DNA of 64,000 bases from NCBI GenBank assembly GCA_900545605.1, contig UQZL01000001.1, positions 62,001 to 126,000 of the forward strand. The letters are read 5' to 3'. The DNA comes from an uncultured Collinsella sp. Its GTDB lineage: Bacteria; Actinomycetota; Coriobacteriia; Coriobacteriales; Coriobacteriaceae. This document shows, piece by piece, positions 8,720-16,565 of this stretch (position 1 is its first letter; every line of letters begins with the position of its first letter). Made by a program: the position numbers and the translations under genes. Below the pieces are notes generated by a model, which saw only the letters and a program-made list of their open reading frames with translations, made no database searches and was not told the origin of the DNA.

Positions 8720-9490
8720 ATGAAGATTGGATTTGTCGGTTTTGGCAATATGGCGAGCGCTATGGCCGATGGCTGGATCGCTGCCGGTGTAGCTGCGAGC
8801 GACATGTGCGCCTGCGCGGGTCGCTACGACGCACTGGTTGAGCGCTGCGAGGCGCGCGGTATGGTCGCCTGCCACGATGCCGCCGAGGTTGTCGCCGCAT
8901 CCGATATCGTGGTCGCTGCGGTCAAACCGTACATGATCGAGAAGGTATTCGCCCCGCTCAAGGATGCTCTTGCCAAAAAGGTCGTTCTGTCGGTTGCCTG
9001 GACCTGGGACAGTGCCAAGTGGGAGCAGGTCCTGCCGGGCGTCGCGCATATCTCGACGGTGCCCAACACACCGGTTTCGGTGGGCGAGGGCGTCATCGCT
9101 TGCGAGAAGGCTTCCACGCTTAGTGATGAGCAGAGCGCAGTGGTGCTTGATCTGCTTGGCAAGCTCGGTGCGGTGGTCGAACTCGATACGAGCCTGCTGT
9201 TTGTGGGCGGCACGGTGGGTGGTTGCGCTCCGGCATTTGTCGCCATGGCAATCGAGGCCTTGGGCGATGCGGCGGTCAAGCACGGTATCCCGCGTGCGGA
9301 TGCTTATCGCATTGTGAGCCAGATGGTGCTGGGTACGGCAAGGCTGCAGCTTGCAACTGGCCAGCATCCTGCGGCGATGAAGGATGCCGTATGCTCGCCC
9401 GGCGGTGCCACCATCAAGGGCGTCATCGCGCTCGAGGATGCCGGCATGCGCAGCGCCCTGGTCAAGGCCATCGACGCCACCCTTCAGTAA
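8720..9490 (+). CDS. proC: Pyrroline-5-carboxylate reductase
   Basis: 256 residues. Last step of proline synthesis, NAD(P)H-dependent reduction of pyrroline-5-carboxylate. N-terminal Rossmann motif IGFVGFGNMASAMADGW and the C-terminal signature region PGGATIKGVIALEDAGMRSALVKA are clear. GAAAGGA precedes the ATG at a suitable distance. Downstream is a strong terminator embedded in a larger palindromic repeat. Confidence 0.93.
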   Translation: MKIGFVGFGNMASAMADGWIAAGVAASDMCACAGRYDALVERCEARGMVACHDAAEVVAASDIVVAAVKPYMIEKVFAPLKDALAKKVVLSVAWTWDSAKWEQVLPGVAHISTVPNTPVSVGEGVIACEKASTLSDEQSAVVLDLLGKLGAVVELDTSLLFVGGTVGGCAPAFVAMAIEALGDAAVKHGIPRADAYRIVSQMVLGTARLQLATGQHPAAMKDAVCSPGGATIKGVIALEDAGMRSALVKAIDATLQ

Positions 9491-9502
9491 AACCTTCCAT
9501 TT

Positions 9503-9646
9503 AGGGACAGGTTTATTTTGGCGGGTTTTCCTGCGGTTTTATCTCTATAGCAAAAAGCGCCCCGCAACTGGCTCAATTCCAGTTGCGGGGCGCTTGCGTT
9601 TGCCCAGATAAAACCGACCAAAATAAACCCGTCCCTTTTTGGCAGG
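9503..9646. repeat. Nested palindrome: repeat arms around a bidirectional terminator
   Basis: The inner hairpin 9557-9593 has a 15-bp stem GCGCCCCGCAACTGG and its complement around CTCAATT, and probably terminates proC. Around it, inverted arms 9503-9543 and 9605-9646 share AGGGACRGGTTTATTTTGG and GGTTTTATCT; the left arm has a ~12-nt insertion. The right-arm sequence recurs at 53913-53957, so this is a dispersed repeat. Confidence 0.75.
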
Positions 9647-9820
9647 TTAGTCCCAGAAGCTGTCTTCCTCATCCTCGGACTTGGGTCCGCGGTCGACGTA
9701 CATCTTATGGGTACGCTTCTCCATTACAAAGGCAAGAATCGCAAATAACAGGATGCCGCCGGCGAAAAGGATGGCAAAACCGGTGCGGGTGCCAAACAAA
9801 AAGGAAAAAACTGCGTCCAT
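9647..9820 (-). CDS. Small single-pass membrane protein (57 aa)
   Basis: An open frame on the minus strand starts with ATG at 9820 behind an AAGAAGG site and ends with TAA. It encodes MDAVFSFLFGTRTGFAILFA, then a hydrophobic GGILLFAILAFVM helix, then a basic EKRTHK juxtamembrane stretch and an acidic tail (SEDEEDSFWD). This gives an N-out/C-in single-span topology by the positive-inside rule. Similar small acidic-tailed proteins (possibly those catalogued as DUF6724) are, as far as I recall, found in Coriobacteriia; this cannot be verified here. It is convergent with proC and divergent from serS. Function unknown. Confidence 0.7.
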   Translation of the reverse strand: MDAVFSFLFGTRTGFAILFAGGILLFAILAFVMEKRTHKMYVDRGPKSEDEEDSFWD

Positions 9821-9931
9821 TGGGTGCCTTCTTGCGTAGTTGAGTTGGGTCGTAAACGCTCATAAGTATATACTTGCCCATACATGTACAAGGTTGCAAC
9901 CTAAATGGAATGTATATCGCCGGAGGATCTA

Positions 9932-11215
9932 ATGCTTGATATCAAGTTTGTTCGCGAGAACCCCGATGCCATCGATGTCGCCATGGCTAACCGCCAGACG
10001 TCTTGGGATCGCGAGAAGTTCTTTGAGCTCGACGACGAGCGTCGTGCCGTCATCACCGAGGTCGAGGAGCTCCAGGCTACGCGCAACGCCGAGTCCAAGA
10101 AGATCGGCGCCCTGATGAAGGAGGGCAAGAAGGACGAGGCCGAGGCCGCCAAGGAGGCCGTGCGCGCCGTCAACGAGAAGATTGACGGCCTGGCCGAGCG
10201 CCGCACTGCTCTCGAGCAGGAGCAGTACGACTTCATGGCTCACCTGCCCAACATTCCTTGCGAGGCCACGCCGTACGGCAAGGACGAGGACGAGAACATT
10301 GAGCGCCGTCGTTGGGGCACCCCGCGCGAGTTCGACTTCGACTTTAAGCCGCACTGGGATCTGGGCACCGATCTGGACATCCTCGACTTCGAGCGTGGCA
10401 ACAAGCTCTCCGGCAGCCGCTTTACCGTTCTCGGTGGCGCCGGCGCCCGCCTGGAGCGCGCCCTCATCAACTTCTTCCTCGATACGCACACCAGCCGTGG
10501 TTTTAAGGAGTGGTGGCCGCCCATCGTCGTCAAGCGTCAGACCATGTTTGGCACGGGTCAGCTGCCCAAGTTCGAGGACGACGCCTATCACGTCTCGGGC
10601 GACAACTTCCTGATCCCCACCGCCGAGGTCGTGCTTACCAACCTGCACGCCGGCGAGGTCCTCGATGCCGACACTCTGCCGCGTCGCTACACCGCCTTCA
10701 CCCCCTGCTTCCGCGAGGAGGCCGGTTCCGCCGGTCGCGACACCCGCGGCATCATCCGTCAGCACGAGTTCGACAAGGTCGAGATGGTCAAGTTCGCTAA
10801 GCCGGAGGAGTCCGACGATGAGCTCGAGAGCATGACCGCCGAGGCCGAGTACCTGCTGCAGCAGCTGGGCCTTCCGTATCGCGTGATTAGCCTGTGCACC
10901 GGCGACTTGGGCTTCTCTGCCCGTCAGACCTACGACGTTGAGGTCTGGCTGCCGAGCTACAACGCCTACAAGGAGATTAGCTCCTGCTCCAACTGCGGTG
11001 ACTTCCAGGCTCGCCGCGCCAACATCAAGTATCGCGACCCCGAGAACTTCAAGGGTTCGCGCTACCTGCACACGCTCAACGGTTCCGGCCTGCCGGCCGG
11101 CCGCACCATGGCTGCCATTCTGGAGAACTACCAGAACGCCGACGGCACCATCACGATCCCCGAGGTTCTGCGTCCTTACATGGGCGGTCTCGAGAAGATC
11201 GAGCCGGTCGCGTAA
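9932..11215 (+). CDS. serS: Seryl-tRNA synthetase
   Basis: 427 residues. Class II synthetase for serine. N-terminal coiled-coil arm (about 30-110: EVEELQATRNAESKKIGALM and onward) is followed by the catalytic core with motif 2 FREEAGSAGRDTRGIIRQHEF and motif 3 NGSGLPAGRTMAAILENYQ. The start at 9932 (MLDIKFVRENPD) is the family's normal start and has CGGAGG 6 nt upstream; an upstream in-frame ATG at 9905 is rejected. No T-box leader is visible. A terminator follows. Confidence 0.96.
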   Translation: MLDIKFVRENPDAIDVAMANRQTSWDREKFFELDDERRAVITEVEELQATRNAESKKIGALMKEGKKDEAEAAKEAVRAVNEKIDGLAERRTALEQEQYDFMAHLPNIPCEATPYGKDEDENIERRRWGTPREFDFDFKPHWDLGTDLDILDFERGNKLSGSRFTVLGGAGARLERALINFFLDTHTSRGFKEWWPPIVVKRQTMFGTGQLPKFEDDAYHVSGDNFLIPTAEVVLTNLHAGEVLDADTLPRRYTAFTPCFREEAGSAGRDTRGIIRQHEFDKVEMVKFAKPEESDDELESMTAEAEYLLQQLGLPYRVISLCTGDLGFSARQTYDVEVWLPSYNAYKEISSCSNCGDFQARRANIKYRDPENFKGSRYLHTLNGSGLPAGRTMAAILENYQNADGTITIPEVLRPYMGGLEKIEPVA

Positions 11216-11238
11216 CTTGGCTGCATAGGGGATATGCA

Positions 11239-11266
11239 AGGGCGCTCCTTCGGGGGCGCCCTATTT
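11239..11266 (+). terminator. Terminator-like hairpin after serS
   Basis: Stem AGGGCGC/GCGCCCT around TCCTTCGGGG, followed by a weak ATTT tract. Confidence 0.6.
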
Positions 11267-11315
11267 CGTGCGCAGGTCCATATCATGCCGTGCGGACAGC
11301 TCAATAGAAAACACA

Positions 11316-11329
11316 CGAACAACTGTTCT
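11316..11329. promoter_or_regulatory. SOS (LexA)-like box before the 11389 gene
   Basis: CGAACAACTGTTCT contains the exact GAAC-N4-GTTC core of the Gram-positive/actinobacterial LexA operator. Its right half overlaps TTCTGT, a possible -35 that is 18 bp from TATGCT, a possible -10, upstream of the gene at 11389. The regulatory role is inferred. Confidence 0.5.
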
Positions 11330-11388
11330 GTATACAGCCATCTACCTGCTATGCTTTTGCTAAATAAGAGCGAGAGAAAGGGGACGCG

Positions 11389-11766
11389 ATGGAGCTGTTT
11401 GATGATCGGGTGGTTTTGTTTGAGAGCGACGAGGGCGGGGAGTACCTGCTTGTAACGTGTGAGCCGTCTGGCATGGGCGGCCTGGTGGTTCGGCAGACGA
11501 GTGAGGGTCCGTTGACACAATGGTGCTTTGAGGAGTCGCCGCATGTGGTCGAGACCTTTGTGATGCACGAGGGACTTGTGGCGCTGGAGCACTTCTATGG
11601 AGTTGGGACTTCCAACCAGGTCGCGCGCATGCTGAGCATCTCGTTTGCCGATTATGATTGTGCCCAGCGGGTGAGATCGCTCCTGAGGGAACTTGATGCC
11701 AAATTTGACGTGATCGAAAAGCCAATCGATCGTACGGGGAACAGCGGTATATGCGGAGCAGCATGA
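11389..11766 (+). CDS. Hypothetical protein, possibly damage-inducible
   Basis: 125 residues, acidic, no signal peptide or membrane segment. I do not recognise the family. Features are an N-terminal beta-rich half (RVVLFESDEGGEYLLVTCEP) and a C-terminal helix with SNQVARMLSISFADYDCAQR followed by RSLLRELDAKFDVIEK. GAAAGGGG lies just upstream of the ATG. It stands alone between serS and tRNA-Arg, and a LexA-like box sits in its promoter region, which suggests a DNA-damage-linked role; that is inference only. Confidence 0.7.
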   Translation: MELFDDRVVLFESDEGGEYLLVTCEPSGMGGLVVRQTSEGPLTQWCFEESPHVVETFVMHEGLVALEHFYGVGTSNQVARMLSISFADYDCAQRVRSLLRELDAKFDVIEKPIDRTGNSGICGAA

Positions 11767-11843
11767 CAAAACTGCGTTTCACAAAAAAGTTTGAGATTGA
11801 GCTTGACTCCAATAAGCTAAAGTGGTTTTATATGTCTTGCGCT

Positions 11844-11920
11844 GCGGCGTTACCTCAGCTGGATAGAGGGTCTGACTACGAATCAGAACGTCATAGGTTC
11901 GAATCCTATACGCCGCACCA
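11844..11920 (+). tRNA. tRNA-Arg (ACG)
   Basis: 77 nt with encoded CCA. Acceptor GCGGCGT/ACGCCGC is perfect, the anticodon stem is TCTGA/TCAGA around CTACGAA (ACG), and the T-loop is TTCGAAT. Confidence 0.96.
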
Positions 11921-11930
11921 ATTGAAATTG

Positions 11931-11960
11931 AAAGCCTCCGGCGACGGGGGCTTTTCTTTT
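11931..11960 (+). terminator. Intrinsic terminator after tRNA-Arg
   Basis: Stem AAAGCCTCC paired with GGGGGCTTTT around GGCGAC, then CTTTT. A near copy recurs at 12121-12150. Confidence 0.8.
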
Positions 11961-11969
11961 ATGCCGCCA

Positions 11970-12150
11970 CCGCATGGATTCGAACCTCGGTCGAGGCGCG
12001 GGCGTAAAGAAAACGCGGAGCGTTTTTAGCCCGCGGGCGAGCGCGCCGGCAGGCGGGCGAAGCCGGTGCGGATCCGCGCAGCGGATGCGCGGAATCCTAT
12101 ACGCCGCACCATTTGAGATTAAAGCTCCCGGCAACGGGGGCTTTTCTTTT
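11970..12150 (+). repeat. Structured module ending in a duplicated tRNA-Arg 3' end and terminator
   Basis: Begins with an inverted T-arm-like GGATTCGAACC (about 11975-11985), continues with a hairpin of the form GGGCGT-AAG-AAACGC-gga-GCGTTT-TAGCCC and a second hairpin CCGCGC/GCGCGG. It ends with GGAATCCTATACGCCGCACC (about 12090-12109), the T-stem and acceptor 3' strand of tRNA-Arg, followed by a second terminator. No 5' half of a tRNA precedes it, so this is not a second tRNA gene. A related module follows tRNA-Ser. Confidence 0.7.
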
Positions 12151-12274
12151 ACGCCAGCTTGAGTGCTTTCGTCCAAAGGGACGATTTCCTGTCGACTCGT
12201 GTAAGATTCCGAGTAGGTGTCGCGGCCCATCCGCGACCACTCCTTCTCTCAACGACCGATCAGGGTGATATTTC

Positions 12275-14716
12275 GTGGCAGAGCGTCCGACATACAGGCT
12301 CAGGTTTCTCGATCCCAAAAAGCGCTTTCCGGCGATGCCCGAGCAGCCTGCGGGGCGCTCATATGGCGTGGTCTGGAAACTCTTTGGCGAGGACCAGCAT
12401 GAATCTTGTTATGTCGTCGAATTCGTTGGCAAAAGTCATGTGTCGCTTTTGGGCTACGTAAGCGTTTCGGGTGAGGTGTACAAGGTGGACCGCCCCGTCT
12501 GCGAGGCTCCGCTGCCCAACGATCCCGACATGGAACTGGTCCTTGACGAGTCGGATTCCAGTATTGGTGAGATTATGGTAAGGGAAGCCAACGGTGCAAT
12601 GCGCGCGTGTGCGCAAACTGCCGGCTCTCCCGAAGGCCCCATGCGCGAGCAGTCCGACCACGAGACATGGAATTCGACCCGCGCCCTTCCTTACGGCGAG
12701 TTCATGGCCTCGATGTTCTTGCGCTACGTGATATTTGCCAACTCCGAAAGCGCTATTGTGAACACGGCGGACGCCGGCGGACTCGACGAGGGTATGCAAA
12801 ACGTAGTCGACAAGATCAAGCTCGTAAAGTTGCCCGAGCCGGTCGAGGTGTTTTTGGGCTTTAACACGGCACCGCTCCCCGATGCTATCGAGACGCTGCT
12901 TTACCGCGTTGACCATGCCGAGAATCCGAGCGGTATCGAGCGCTATGCCGCCGCCCTTATGAGCGAAATTGACTTGCCCCGCCTGCGCACCATCGCTGCC
13001 AAGTCCGAGATGAGCCTGGCTCGCATTGATCGCTCAAAGATTTTCTATCTCAATTTTGATCGTAGCCTGCTGGACCAGGACGAGATTGACATGCTGCTTG
13101 CCGTCGAGTGCCGTCTCAACCGCCTCTCCGGCATCCTTGAGCGCATCGGGGCCGGATTGGTCCCTGCGGCATCCTCGCCGAGCCTTGAGGGCTGCGCGCT
13201 CTTTGATTCGTGGCATATCGCCAAGACGACCAACGATGTTCCCCGACTGCTCGATACGGCCTCGAGCGATAACCCGTGGGGCAAACCGGGTACGGTGGCT
13301 TGCCAGCCGGGCGGCGAGTGGGACGTGCGCACCCGTTTTGCGCGAATCGTTGAGGCGCTCAACGTGGTCACGCGGCTCGACTATACCTATCGGGCAAACG
13401 TTGCCGAGGGGATTATGCTCGTTCGGTTTGGGCAGTCTGTCGTTGATGCCATGCCGCAACGTGAATACGACGCTCAGGATGACGCCTGGCGCGAGCTGGA
13501 CGAGGACACGCGGGCGATCTGGGCCGCGGAGCACGATGCGCGCGTGGCACTCACGCTTGCGGCAGCGTGTTTTGCCGCGGGCACCTGCATCACGCGCTGC
13601 TATGTGCAGATTGCTGCTACCGACAGTGAGCAGGGCGAGCGCGTTGTCGCAACGTATTTCTTTGGGCGTGCGGCCTATCTGGCCGATTGCGTGCCTGTCG
13701 CCAAGGATCTTGAGAGCATGGACATGGACGATATGCCGTGCAAGCGTGTGCTTGAGGCGTATGAGTCAACCGCTCCGGAGACGATTGAGCCTGCGGAGGT
13801 TCATGCTCGTCCGCGTGATGACCATCGCACGCTGCCGCCGGCGCTGCGCAATCTGCTGCTTGCCGATACGGCTGACGAGTTGGAGGTCATGGAAGAGGAC
13901 GACGACCCATACGTGGCCCGTGTTGTTGAATTGCGCGAGCAGGCAAAAGTCGACCGTACAGGTGCTTTTGAAGGCTTTTCCCGTCTTGTCGAGGAGTTGG
14001 AGGCTAAGTGCGCCGTCGCCGAGCTTTTAGCGACAGGTCCGGTTCAAACGCAGTTTTGCGATAACCAGCTGGTGCGCATGGTGCTACCGGTGTTGGAAGA
14101 AGACGACTCTGTGCGAATCCTTCGTGCGCCCGATGCGCTGTACTTTGCCCAGCACGAGATCTGCAGCTTTTACGCCGAGCAAGAGGACTTTGAACGAGCA
14201 CTGCCCGAGGTGCGCCATCTTTACGATCTGGCGCGCTCGTCCATGCAATCGCACTTTGCACTCATCAACGTGCTTGCGCGTCTGGAGCGCTTTGACGAGA
14301 TTATCGAGGTGGCGCGCCACGGCCTACGTATTGCCAGCGATCGTTCTGCAATTGGCTACCTGTTCTATCGCTTGGCGTTTGCCTATTGGAATTGCGATCA
14401 GCTCGACCTGGCGCTGGCTTGTTACCGTCTAGTGCCGCGCGGCGAGGAGTCGGGCAGCAGCGCGCTGGAAGAAATGCAGGGCCTTATGAACGAGATGGGC
14501 GTCAGCGAGTCTCCGACGTTCGAGGAAGCGGTCGAGACTATCCGCAAGGCTGGACTTGAGTTGCCGCCAGTGTCCGCCGTGACGAATCAGCTTGCAGATG
14601 CCGCTGTTCAACTGGTCGACAACGGCTTCTTTTTCCTGGCACGCGGTTGCATCTTCCAAATGTGGCGCACCATGGGTAACGACGAGCTCGGCTCCCTCAA
14701 CCGCTCGCTGGGGTAG
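12275..14716 (+). CDS. Large TPR-repeat protein of unknown function
   Basis: 813 residues, cytoplasmic by sequence. I recognise no enzyme motif. The first ~150 residues look like a beta-rich domain (YRLRFLDPKKRFPAMPEQPA), the middle (~200-560) is helical and acidic, and the last ~200 residues contain tetratricopeptide-like helical pairs (EICSFYAEQEDFERALPEVR, then NVLARLERFDEIIEVARHGL, then YRLAFAYWNCDQLDLALACY). TPR arrays mediate protein contacts, so a scaffold or regulator role is possible. Start is a GTG at 12275 with only a weak AGGGTG upstream, so the N-terminus is uncertain. It stands alone. Confidence 0.75.
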   Translation: MAERPTYRLRFLDPKKRFPAMPEQPAGRSYGVVWKLFGEDQHESCYVVEFVGKSHVSLLGYVSVSGEVYKVDRPVCEAPLPNDPDMELVLDESDSSIGEIMVREANGAMRACAQTAGSPEGPMREQSDHETWNSTRALPYGEFMASMFLRYVIFANSESAIVNTADAGGLDEGMQNVVDKIKLVKLPEPVEVFLGFNTAPLPDAIETLLYRVDHAENPSGIERYAAALMSEIDLPRLRTIAAKSEMSLARIDRSKIFYLNFDRSLLDQDEIDMLLAVECRLNRLSGILERIGAGLVPAASSPSLEGCALFDSWHIAKTTNDVPRLLDTASSDNPWGKPGTVACQPGGEWDVRTRFARIVEALNVVTRLDYTYRANVAEGIMLVRFGQSVVDAMPQREYDAQDDAWRELDEDTRAIWAAEHDARVALTLAAACFAAGTCITRCYVQIAATDSEQGERVVATYFFGRAAYLADCVPVAKDLESMDMDDMPCKRVLEAYESTAPETIEPAEVHARPRDDHRTLPPALRNLLLADTADELEVMEEDDDPYVARVVELREQAKVDRTGAFEGFSRLVEELEAKCAVAELLATGPVQTQFCDNQLVRMVLPVLEEDDSVRILRAPDALYFAQHEICSFYAEQEDFERALPEVRHLYDLARSSMQSHFALINVLARLERFDEIIEVARHGLRIASDRSAIGYLFYRLAFAYWNCDQLDLALACYRLVPRGEESGSSALEEMQGLMNEMGVSESPTFEEAVETIRKAGLELPPVSAVTNQLADAAVQLVDNGFFFLARGCIFQMWRTMGNDELGSLNRSLG

Positions 14717-14804
14717 GGGCGATATAGAGGGGCCGCACCGCGCTATTTGTATCGGCGCGGGCGGGAGGACCCGGTAGGATCGGTAAGGCATAAAGCCGCC
14801 GAGC

Positions 14805-14861
14805 CTGCTAAAACTGTTAAACTCTGCTAAAGTTGCTAAACTTTGTTAAAGTTGTTAAAAC
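14805..14861. promoter_or_regulatory. Tandem TTAAA/CTAAA iterons before the ATPase gene
   Basis: Six degenerate units of 9-10 bp (G-Y-T-A-A-A followed by 3-4 bases) run head to tail just upstream of the ribosome binding site. One section, AACTTTGTTAAAGTT, is palindromic. The regular ~19-bp double period suggests a protein-binding array, possibly for autoregulation by the winged helix of the gene product. Confidence 0.45.
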
Positions 14862-14878
14862 TAGTAGAGGAGGGCAGA

Positions 14879-15961
14879 ATGACGAAAACTGTTAACCCCT
14901 TTAAGCCAACGGCGGGCATGAATCCACCTGAGCTTATCGGACGCGACGCTGTTTTGGATGACTTTGCCGAAGCTCTTGAGAATGGCCCTGGTGCCCCCGA
15001 TCGACTCATGCGCATCTCGGGTGTCCGAGGCACGGGTAAAACGGTGCTCCTCAACGCATTGGGCGATCTTGCGCGCAAAAAAGGATTCGAGGTTGTCGAC
15101 GTCGCCTCAAATGCCGGTTTTTGCGACAGAATTCTCGAGGCTCTGCAGCGAAATGTTCGTCTTGCATCAATGTCGATTTCCCCATCGATTTTAGGAGTCA
15201 GCCTTGGCTCCGTAGAGCTGTCGAAGTCAGCCTCTCATCTGGGGGAGGCGATGTACGATGCCGCGAAGCGAGGTGGTTTGCTCATCACACTCGATGAGAT
15301 TCAGGACGCCTCAACTGAGGAAATGCGCGAGCTGGGTAATGAAATGCAGCTCTTGATTCGCCAAGGGGCGAATGTCGCCTTTGCATTCGCTGGTTTGCCA
15401 ACCTCGGTGGATGGCGTGGTGGTGGATGATACGTTGACGTTCCTTCAGAGGGCGAAGCATATCGAGCTCACGCGGCTTTCAGATTTTGAAGTCGGCGGAT
15501 CGTTTGAGGATACGATGAGGCGTGCGGGCAAGGAACTCGACGAAGGCGTTGCTGAGCTTTTAACAAAGGCTTCGGCAGGCTATCCCTTTATGGTCCAGTT
15601 GGTCGGATATTACGCTTGGCAGGTTGCTGCGCGCAGCGGGTCGGAGAGCGTGAGTGAAGAGGCGGCTCGCAAGGGTGTCCAGGCGGCTCTTGATAGTTTC
15701 AATGCCATGGTGATTGCCCCCGCGCTGCGCAGGGTGTCGGAGCGGCAGTTTCAATATCTCGCGGCGATGGCGCAATGCGAAGGCGGCGAGATTACGAACG
15801 GTGATATTGCCAAAAAGATGGGATTGCCGGCGAATAAAGTCGGGTCGTATCGCAAACGTCTGATCGATACGGGACTGATTGAGCCTGCCGGCTACGGCTG
15901 TGTTTCGTTTGCAATTCCGTACATGCGCGATTATCTGTTGGAGACCATTCGAGCGGACTAA
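14879..15961 (+). CDS. AAA ATPase with C-terminal winged-helix domain
   Basis: 360 residues. The ATP-binding core is of the STAND/Orc1-like AAA type: Walker A GVRGTGKTVLL (about 45-55) and Walker B LLITLDEIQDA. The C-terminal ~70 residues form a winged helix-turn-helix (GEITNGDIAKKMGLPANKVG followed by SYRKRLIDTGLI). The ATG at 14879 follows AGAGGAGGG. Proteins of this build are often accessory genes of uncertain function, acting as ATP-dependent DNA-associated regulators or defence components. Base composition looks less G/C-rich than the neighbours, and the gene is bounded by iterons and a repeat cluster, so acquisition by transfer is possible. Confidence 0.8.
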   Translation: MTKTVNPFKPTAGMNPPELIGRDAVLDDFAEALENGPGAPDRLMRISGVRGTGKTVLLNALGDLARKKGFEVVDVASNAGFCDRILEALQRNVRLASMSISPSILGVSLGSVELSKSASHLGEAMYDAAKRGGLLITLDEIQDASTEEMRELGNEMQLLIRQGANVAFAFAGLPTSVDGVVVDDTLTFLQRAKHIELTRLSDFEVGGSFEDTMRRAGKELDEGVAELLTKASAGYPFMVQLVGYYAWQVAARSGSESVSEEAARKGVQAALDSFNAMVIAPALRRVSERQFQYLAAMAQCEGGEITNGDIAKKMGLPANKVGSYRKRLIDTGLIEPAGYGCVSFAIPYMRDYLLETIRAD

Positions 15962-16007
15962 TAAAGACTGGAGGCATCGACGCCGCCGCTGTGGTTGCCC
16001 CCGCATC

Positions 16008-16152
16008 TTTGTCTCAATCTGTAACATCTAGAGGGGATTACGGCATGCAGGTGTTTCAGATTGAGACATTTGCGGATGGCGCTGACTGTTTGTCTAAATC
16101 TGTAACATCTGGACGAAGATTCGGCCTGTAACTGTTACAAATTGAGATGATT
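16008..16152. repeat. Four alternating copies of a ~22-bp repeat
   Basis: The consensus TGTCTCAATCTGTAACATCT occurs at 16008-16031 (+), 16051-16074 (-), 16089-16112 (+) and 16131-16152 (-), each with small differences, making two adjacent imperfect palindromes. It fills most of the gap between the ATPase gene and tRNA-Ser. No gene is seen here. Confidence 0.7.
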
Positions 16153-16241
16153 GGCTGAGACGTCTACTGGCAAATCGGAATCGCTCCAAAATTCCCCCTT
16201 GCCCATCCTTGGCTGTTTGGTTACTATAGAACGGCTGTTAC

Positions 16242-16332
16242 GGAGAGCTGACCGAGAGGCCGAAGGTGCTCGCCTGCTAAGCGAGTATGCCCCAAAAGGG
16301 CATCTGGGGTTCGAATCCCCAGCTCTCCGCCA
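16242..16332 (+). tRNA. tRNA-Ser (GCT)
   Basis: 91-nt class II tRNA with encoded CCA. Acceptor GGAGAGC/GCTCTCC is perfect, the anticodon stem is CTCGC/GCGAG around CTGCTAA (GCT), and the variable arm is TATGCCCCAAAAGGGCAT. Confidence 0.96.
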
Positions 16333-16346
16333 GTAAGACTTTAAAG

Positions 16347-16372
16347 AAGGGTTCCGAAAGGGGCCCTTTTTT
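16347..16372 (+). terminator. Intrinsic terminator after tRNA-Ser
   Basis: Stem AAGGGTTCC/GGGGCCCTT with a GAAA tetraloop and a run of T. Confidence 0.8.
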
Positions 16373-16387
16373 AGTTGAACCACGTTA

Positions 16388-16565
16388 GCTGGGGATTCGA
16401 ACCCGAGAGGGCACGGGCGTTAAGCAAACGCGAAAGCGTTTGTAGCCCGTGGGAGAAAAGCTGCCAGGCTTTGAAGCCGGAGGGCATGCGCAGCGTGCCC
16501 GGACATCCCCAGCTCTCCGCCAGTACGAATTTGAAGAAGGGTCCCATTTGGGGTCCTTTTTTATT
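16388..16565 (+). repeat. Structured module ending in a duplicated tRNA-Ser 3' end and terminator
   Basis: Starts with GCTGGGGATTCGAACCC (16388-16404), the reverse complement of the tRNA-Ser T-arm and part of its acceptor. Then come a hairpin GGGCGTTAAGCAAACGC-GAAA-GCGTTTGTAGCCC (16417-16449) and a second hairpin GGGCATGC/GCGTGCCC. It ends with TCCCCAGCTCTCCGCCAGTA (16506-16525), an exact copy of tRNA positions 16316-16335, followed by a second terminator. A further inverted T-arm copy lies at 16579-16595. Confidence 0.75.

Noticed and set aside
12090..12112. A possible second tRNA-Arg
   Set aside because: Only the T-stem 3' strand and acceptor end are present; no D-arm or anticodon arm precedes it.
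16506..16525. A possible second tRNA-Ser
   Set aside because: Only the 3' end is duplicated; the preceding hairpins do not make a cloverleaf.
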